Source of the DNA: Microvelia longipes
Taxonomy: Eukaryota > Arthropoda > Insecta > Hemiptera > Veliidae
DNA: 64,000 bases
Direction: 5' to 3'
Assembly (NCBI GenBank): GCA_018340805.1
Contig: JACMZG010001908.1
Coordinates: 50,313,982 to 50,377,981 of the forward strand
Shown here: piece after piece, positions 61,301-64,000 of the stretch
How positions within the stretch are numbered: the stretch's first letter is position 1
Layout: each line of letters begins with the position of its first letter
Translations under genes and position numbers: made by a program
The notes under the pieces: generated by a model
The model's database searches: none
Seen by the model: only the letters and a program-made list of their open reading frames with translations
What the model was told of the DNA's origin: nothing

Positions 61301-63845
61301 TTGGTAACGAAATCTTCAGACTTATTTCTCAAAGGCTAAACAATCTTTCTACATTTTTACTAGTTGAATTGTTTTGTAAGTTGTTTTAATTTGTTTTAGG
61401 TTACATTAGTTTTTGACTTAAGTAAAATTTAAATACTTTGAATAGTCCTGGCTCTGTAAGGTAGGTAGTTGATTTGTATACCTTAAATAATTTAACTAAT
61501 AATGTAATAGTTTTTAATTAAGAAATCTGTAGTTTTCTTTGTTTAGATATTTCTAGGTATTGACAAAAAAAGACTTACCGTGCCATCCCTGGGATGCAGT
61601 AGTGGCAGCAACTGAAACAAATTAATTGAACAAAATTGTTAATTTAGTGGGATTCCTAATAAGGAATTATTATCCATATAATATAAATTATTATCCAACA
61701 AGATAATCTTGTTGGTAATTCATCTGATGCTCACTACGCGTCTGTAACTTACAGTAAGTTTTACATAACACTTTTTTTTATACTTTTTACTTTATTTAAT
61801 TAGATATAGGAGTAGATATAAGCATTAGATATAAGGATTAGACTCGTGTCGCGCACAAGCCTTGAGCTTATGCAACACAAATAGTCAATATATATTATTT
61901 TATTTATTTATAATTTGTAATTTAACCTTTGTAAACAGGTATTTATATATAAATAAACGATTTATTTACTGTTTATTACTTTAGTCTTTAATCGGGTACG
62001 GGGTACCTTGAACTTTTCTTCACCACATCGGTTTCACTGCGCTGACCCACACGACTTTGGACTCGATTTGCTCGTCATCAGAACATACAAATCACCCACT
62101 GCAAGTCGTCATCGGACTCGCTTTATTTGTCCCTAGACAAAACATACGTTTGTTCTATTCCAAACGATCACCCATATAGGCACTGACCTCGCTCGCTGCT
62201 TAACTTTTATGATCTAACAGAAACCTTATATTATACTTGCAGTATTGAAACAAAACTTAGTGTACTAATTCTTTACATAAAGGGTTTATTTTATATATCA
62301 ATTATAAAATTTATCAATTGGTTTATTTTCCGATATTTACAATTTTTTTAAAGAAACATAAAAAGTCATAATGATAATGATATAAAACGTTGCAATGTGT
62401 TGCTCTTGTATAAGCCTGCATGCGTAACAATTCTCAAACTTTGCACACTCGCGGTTCTCAAACTATTCGCTCGATGGTCCTTAGCAAATGAGATCTGACA
62501 GAAAGTGTAGACGTACAAGCCGAATTGAAATAAAAGTAAGAATATCCTCACGCTAAATTTCAACTTAGTCATTTCCCTTATTTGTAATGTTAAAAAAGTA
62601 TAATATGTCATTACAAAAATGGTACACATCAGATTTGCTACGCTCGTCCTCCCTGCTTCGGACTCGCTTCGCTTGTTCTTAGAATATATAATTCCCCATT
62701 TTCATGCAGCAGCATTTCGTCGGACTTCGCTTCGCTTGTCCTCAGATAGTAAATGCATCCGTTTCATTCTTAGCGGTTTAAACTCATATAGCTCTAAACA
62801 CGCTCAATGCTTAACTTCTATGATCCAATAAAAATCATGGATATACTTGCCTTATTGAAACGAAATTAGGTGTACTTATTTATTACGTAGAAGAGTGTAT
62901 ACTTTTTACTAAATTTCAACTCAATTGGATTGTTTACGAATTTTTACAATTTTTTAAAAACCTTCACAAGTCATTTGATAAAAGTTGAACTAATGCTGAT
63001 AATAAGATGAAAATTAGCACATTCGTTAGTCTTATACATGGCTACATGCGTGGCAGATCTCAAATTGATCGCGTTTTATGATTTTTCGAAATTTTTGCTG
63101 AGACATTATTGCTGGTTATTGACGTCATAAGAAATATTTTCCGATTAGCACAACTGCAGCGGTAGACTGGTTTTTGTACAAAGTTTCAACACACTCACAC
63201 ATAAAGACAGACAACTACTCAGGAGGATTTCAGGCACGTATTCAAATACATTTTCCTTACCTAAACCTAACATTTCCCTTAAGGAGCCCTTAAGGAAAAT
63301 GTTAGGTTTTCAATTTATGTAAGGAAAATGATAGATCTCCTTAAGGAAAATGTTAGGTTTTCAGTTTATGTAAGGAAAATGTTAGGTCTCCTTAAGGGTT
63401 CCTTAAGGAAAATTTTAGGTTTTCAGTTTATGTAAGAAAAATGTTAGGTCTCCTTAAGCCTTTAAGGAAATGTTAGGTCTCCTTAAGAAGGTTCCTTAAA
63501 GGATGTTAGGTTTTTAGTTTATTGTAAGAAAAATGTTTAAGGTCTCCTTAATGTTCTTAAGGAAATTGTTTGGCATTTTCAGTTTAATGTAAGAAAATGT
63601 TAGGTCTCCTTAAGGGCTTCCTTAGGAAAATGTTAGGTTTAGATACAGGAAAAATTTCTTTTGAATACGGGGCCTAAAACACTTGAAATAAAAGCTTTTC
63701 AATTAAAAGCTTTTTAAGAGATCACATTTTGGATTTTAAGAGCAAACACAATACTTTTCCGGTATAAACATTGAAAAAGTAAAAAAGATAATAATTTAAT
63801 AAGTAATTTACCTAGGAAGGCTAAAAGAAGAGCAACTAGCTTCAT
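45284..63845 (-). CDS. Vg: Vitellogenin (Vg), 18 coding exons, two apparent one-base frameshifts
   Basis: Egg-yolk precursor lipoprotein, in insects normally made in fat body, secreted, and taken up by oocytes. Exons (descending): 63845-63812, 61611-61579, 61081-60627, 60468-60232, 60066-58863, 58647-58332, 58100-57803, 56343-56127, 55690-55429, 54698-54446, 53617-53323, 53225-52991, 52715-52587, 52087-51919, 50913-50770, 49749-49579, 47835-47538, 46323-45284. All introns are GT/AG and phases agree except for +1 nt in exon 5 and -1 nt in exon 14. The corrected length is about 1,929 aa, within the insect Vg range. Order: signal peptide (MKLVALLLAFL...), lipid-transport N domain (about 23-860), two polyserine tracts around an RSRR site near residue 415, a middle DUF1943-like region, and a C-terminal VWD domain with DGLR and GLCG. 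The start is the first ATG after the predicted transcription start and opens a good signal peptide. The two indels leave open an assembly error or a damaged paralogue. Confidence 0.93.
46790..46808. repeat. G homopolymer in vitellogenin intron 17
   Basis: A run of about 11 G, in otherwise AT-rich intron. Confidence 0.8.
47105..47358 (-). mobile_element. tRNA-derived SINE (family 2) in vitellogenin intron 17
   Basis: The minus strand begins GGAGCCACCCGTGGTGTAGT with an A-box-like TGGTGTAGTGGTTAG. The B box GGGTTCAATCCC lies at 47274-47263, then a body of about 150 bp. It is on the same strand as the host gene. The 3' limit is approximate. Confidence 0.8.
47538..47835 (-). CDS. Vg: Vitellogenin exon 17
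   Basis: 298 nt, phase 0 in and 1 out: VPEVFRNLTYKAYSLVREMT, then LRVGPMARAISVIHPEYNAV, ending GLLSQQY. Acceptor TAACAG, donor GTAAGT. Confidence 0.9.
48172..49500. mobile_element. Decayed foldback copy in vitellogenin intron 16, with nested insertion
   Basis: 48172-48340 ('ttgtttcatataaagtgtcc...') matches the left arm of 26125-27317, and 49042-49495 matches its centre and right arm ('tgaatgcatgaaaatg'). The outer right end is lost. Confidence 0.75.
48440..49036. mobile_element. Insertion nested in the intron-16 foldback, 9-bp target duplication
   Basis: ATTTTCATA flanks the inserted segment on both sides, interrupting sequence that is continuous in the other foldback copy. One end carries (AAAT)n, 'taaataaataaataaataag', suggesting a retroposon 3' tail in minus orientation. 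No ORF. Confidence 0.6.
49579..49749 (-). CDS. Vg: Vitellogenin exon 16
   Basis: 171 nt, 57 codons, phase 0 on both sides: TDLKQTKQYVEFLEELPMSN, then GNNIVPSCRNVTSRANLLNK. Acceptor TTCCAG, donor GTAATT. Confidence 0.88.
50545..50712. repeat. Minisatellite in vitellogenin intron 15
   Basis: 'ataacctgatgaattccgac' with 'acacccgata' recurs four to five times at about 40-bp spacing, with decay at the right end. Confidence 0.85.
50770..50913 (-). CDS. Vg: Vitellogenin exon 15
   Basis: 144 nt, 48 codons, phase 0 on both sides: IAVDVTSKTPKVPLTHFRKA, then NAIINFGEKAETGGQIHIK. Acceptor TTTTAG, donor GTTTGT. The pattern 'aVDvtsKTP...F' is typical of this part of insect Vg. Confidence 0.88.
51268..51311. 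repeat. Perfect 21-bp inverted repeat, 2-nt loop, intron 14
   Basis: 51268-51288 is the exact reverse complement of 51291-51311; the core is 'aaacggctttatt' and 'aataaagccgttt'. Could be a cruciform or a tiny foldback; see findings. Confidence 0.9.
51919..52087 (-). CDS. Vg: Vitellogenin exon 14; contains a -1 frameshift
   Basis: 169 nt, needing phase 1 in and 0 out, which requires 170. It opens ARIQAVDMSVEFSGESTANY and runs to SRYLLFLSK. The sensible continuation SAKSAQGNHPYQ lies in another frame and ends at a GTATGA donor that leads cleanly into exon 15 (IAVDVTSKTP). The change falls near the AAA run at 51957-51959 (plus-strand TTT). Without it the frame runs through the donor into nonsense. 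Confidence 0.82.
52587..52715 (-). CDS. Vg: Vitellogenin exon 13
   Basis: 129 nt, phase 1 in and 1 out: NQTYGMKDSSDHQQNGAIFQ, then RVQQLLQRARAGIQ. Acceptor TTACAG, donor GTAAAC. Confidence 0.88.
52766..52852. repeat. Two adjacent hairpins in vitellogenin intron 12
   Basis: 'ggcgatacttaa' pairs with 'ttataagtatcgcc', then 'cgccgctgaaaa' with 'ttttccagcggcg'. The GC-rich arms stand out in AT-rich intron. Confidence 0.65.
52991..53225 (-). CDS. Vg: Vitellogenin exon 12
   Basis: 235 nt, phase 0 in and 1 out: FEATVGQENTGFAFDLKAET, then YNKEQVIKPNSNYTLAFNPH. Acceptor TTTTAG, donor GTAACT. Open reading frames on the opposite strand here are shadows. Confidence 0.9.
53323..53617 (-). CDS. Vg: Vitellogenin exon 11
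   Basis: 295 nt, phase 2 in and 0 out: YAAKTQAKLGFVTPFNHQRY, VWAKLQPLYPNKYQKIAEYS, ending ITHIRPVQR. This is DUF1943-like middle-domain sequence. Acceptor TTTCAG, donor GTAAGT. Confidence 0.92.
54062..54165. repeat. GC-rich palindromic cluster in vitellogenin intron 10
   Basis: 'gccgctttgcggtcc' and 'gtggccgctttgcgaccac' are short inverted repeats sharing CCGCTTTGCG. Probably part of a dispersed element; the inverse of a phrase at about 11978 lies just downstream (54270-54310). Confidence 0.5.
54446..54698 (-). CDS. Vg: Vitellogenin exon 10
   Basis: 253 nt, phase 1 in and 2 out: VKEAAASLKNGQSFNYTKLY, then GFPTAMGLPFVYSIQVPTLL. The 'FPTAMGLPFVY' type motif is conserved at the start of the second lipid-binding beta sheet of Vg. 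Acceptor TTCCAG, donor GTGAGT. Confidence 0.92.
54906..55070 (+). mobile_element. 521-bp MITE family, partial copy in vitellogenin intron 9
   Basis: Begins 'caaggatcttaaataaaggg' and matches the inverse of the right end of 44139-44659 for about 165 bp, then similarity is lost. Confidence 0.8.
55429..55690 (-). CDS. Vg: Vitellogenin exon 9
   Basis: 262 nt, from phase 0 to 1. It begins FAYSTSSASQLLDLLSNQFA and ends RFYAFDNHTIQQLPR. There is no internal stop. Acceptor TTTCAG, donor GTAAAA. This frame was recovered by splice logic. Confidence 0.88.
56127..56343 (-). CDS. Vg: Vitellogenin exon 8
   Basis: 217 nt, phase 2 in and 0 out. It reads AKNARAAVNLLTPRQYGFQY, then YLRDYITEQYKLDYSHIM. The residues follow exon 7 directly. 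The acceptor is TTTTAG and the donor GTAATT. Confidence 0.9.
57165..57256. repeat. TATG-type microsatellite in vitellogenin intron 7
   Basis: 'tatgtatgtatgcatatttt' and 'gtatatgtatgtatgcgcat' blocks immediately before the MITE copy. Confidence 0.7.
57280..57560 (+). mobile_element. 521-bp MITE family, partial copy in vitellogenin intron 7
   Basis: Begins 'caaggatcttgaataaaggg' and matches the inverse of 44139-44659 through 'aaaacacgcttaaattttca'. The far terminus is missing. Confidence 0.8.
57660..57770. repeat. 23-bp tandem repeat, about four copies, intron 7
   Basis: 'aacatgttgttacatattaa' repeats every 23 bp just downstream of the exon 7 donor (exon 7 ends at 57803). Confidence 0.85.
57803..58100 (-). 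CDS. Vg: Vitellogenin exon 7
   Basis: 298 nt, from phase 1 to phase 2, continuing the helical repeat: AMSTFQRLVMVASLDK, then PELRIAAVMQLMKSNPPAQM, ending TSPYYRD. Acceptor TTTCAG, donor GTAAGT. Confidence 0.92.
58332..58647 (-). CDS. Vg: Vitellogenin exon 6
   Basis: 316 nt, from phase 0 to phase 1. It starts ELATSSEVTHQRYLNTSAIY and includes NRFPVHAFGRPISKK and YIRALGNTAHSRVLSVFEPY. The RALGN motif is typical of the alpha-helical part of the lipid-transport module. Acceptor TTCCAG, donor GTAAAA. Confidence 0.92.
58863..60066 (-). CDS. Vg: Vitellogenin exon 5 with two polyserine tracts and RSRR site; contains a +1 frameshift
   Basis: The largest N-terminal exon, 1,204 nt, between phase-0 introns, so one base too long. 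It opens RASVQRVIVSGSLDRYTIQ and runs to RMNLTLEAVT. The frame then changes near the GGG at 59907-59909 and continues as SASGSPQPLSNPRVLKNLVY. After that come a polyserine tract (about 59640-59783), a basic linker with RSRR (59571-59582), a second polyserine tract (about 59369-59524), and helical-domain sequence ending EEYMKAFF at a GTAAGT donor. In insect Vgs polyserine regions are commonly phosphorylated and R-X-X-R sites are cut by furin-like proteases. Here both are predicted only. Confidence 0.9.
60232..60468 (-). CDS. Vg: Vitellogenin exon 4
   Basis: 79 codons, phase 0 on both sides. It reads DSVTGECETIYDISPLPSYV, followed by a KNYSNCDQRMAYHFG stretch. The CET...Y and NCDQR residues are characteristic of vitellogenin N domains. 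Acceptor CCACAG, donor GTAATT. Confidence 0.92.
60627..61081 (-). CDS. Vg: Vitellogenin exon 3 (start of lipid-transport domain)
   Basis: Encodes residues about 23-174, beginning AWKPGTQYKYELRGRTVAGL, the typical opening beta-barrel of the vitellogenin/LPD_N domain. The acceptor is CTACAG and the donor GTAAGT. It ends in phase 0. Confidence 0.93.
61579..61611 (-). CDS. Vg: Vitellogenin exon 2 (micro-exon, 33 nt)
   Basis: A 33-nt exon between a TTTCAG acceptor and a GTAAGT donor. It finishes the signal peptide and starts the mature protein (AATTASQGWH...). Phase 1 on both sides matches exons 1 and 3. It is too short to stand out as an ORF and was found from splice sites and phase. Confidence 0.85.
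61990..62480 (-). repeat. Dispersed element family, partial copy in vitellogenin intron 1
   Basis: 'gggtaccttgaacttttctt', 'tttatgatctaacagaaacc' and 'gcagtattgaaacaaaactt' match the neighbouring fuller copy at 62600-63765. Confidence 0.6.
62600..63765 (-). repeat. Dispersed element family, full-length copy in vitellogenin intron 1
   Basis: Runs from 'tacacatcagatttgctacg' through 'ttattgacgtcataagaaat' and 'cataaagacagacaactac' to 'aacacaatacttttccgg'. It contains a minisatellite (63249-63645) absent from other copies. Confidence 0.7.
63249..63645. repeat. Minisatellite in vitellogenin intron 1
   Basis: Repeats built from 'ggaaaatgttaggt' with 'ctccttaagg' and 'tttcagtttatgtaa', unit about 50-63 bp, six to seven degenerate copies. 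CCTTAAGG is itself palindromic. Confidence 0.9.
63812..63845 (-). CDS. Vg: Vitellogenin exon 1 (signal peptide)
   Basis: Encodes MKLVALLLAFL plus one base, a hydrophobic signal-peptide core. The donor GTAAAT follows at 63811. The split codon joins exon 2 to read V, then AATTAS. Confidence 0.85.
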
Positions 63846-63879
63846 CTTTATCTCTGGTAAGGATAATAAAGAGAGCCCC

Positions 63880-63920
63880 ACTAAGGGAAACATTTCAACA
63901 TAACATGTTTATATATTATA
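63880..63920 (-). promoter_or_regulatory. Vitellogenin core promoter (TATA box and Inr-like start)
   Basis: On the minus strand TATATAAA lies at 63915-63908. About 33 nt downstream is TTAGTG with A at 63882, close to the arthropod initiator TCAGT. This predicts a 5' UTR of about 37 nt before the ATG at 63845. Position and spacing support it; no transcript was seen. Confidence 0.55.
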
Positions 63921-64000
63921 ATATTCCAGAGTCAGCAGAGCACGCGCTGATTCAAATTTCAGATATACCAACTGATAATAACATTTTATAACTAAATAAT

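Overview
The window is AT-rich (roughly 70% A+T by eye) eukaryotic DNA full of introns, short TIR elements, SINEs, LINE fragments and tandem repeats. The best-supported gene is an insect-type vitellogenin. Its form (N-terminal lipid-transport domain, two polyserine tracts around a dibasic cleavage site, C-terminal VWD domain with DGXR and GLCG motifs) fits an insect, most likely a hemipteran. The species is inference, not read from the sequence.

Layout. Positions 1-22426 hold no gene I can support, only dispersed and simple repeats. Positions 22427-24392 (+) are the 3'-terminal coding exon (about 655 codons) of a lysine/glutamate-rich, probably nuclear protein whose upstream exons were not identified. 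Positions 24393-45283 are repeat-rich: a 1.2-kb foldback element, three or four non-LTR retrotransposon fragments, a hAT-like MITE fragment, a 162-bp tandem repeat, microsatellites, and two oppositely oriented copies of an element carrying 177-bp tandem arrays (about 8 and about 17 monomers). Positions 45284-63845 (-) are the vitellogenin gene, resolved into 18 coding exons with consistent GT/AG sites and phases, plus a TATA box and probable start site just upstream.

The vitellogenin model gives about 1,929 residues only if two single-base discrepancies are allowed for: one extra base in exon 5 and one missing base in exon 14. In each case exon length and the flanking intron phases independently call for the same one-base change. 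They are either assembly errors or real lesions. The introns carry several repeat families also found elsewhere in the window: a 521-bp MITE with a perfect 8-bp target duplication just 3' of the gene and two partial copies in introns 7 and 9, a nested foldback copy in intron 16, a tRNA-derived SINE in intron 17, and a dispersed element with a minisatellite in intron 1.

I found no CRISPR array, operon or prokaryotic system. The most unusual structures are the inverted pair of 177-bp arrays, the long foldbacks, and the paired indels in vitellogenin.
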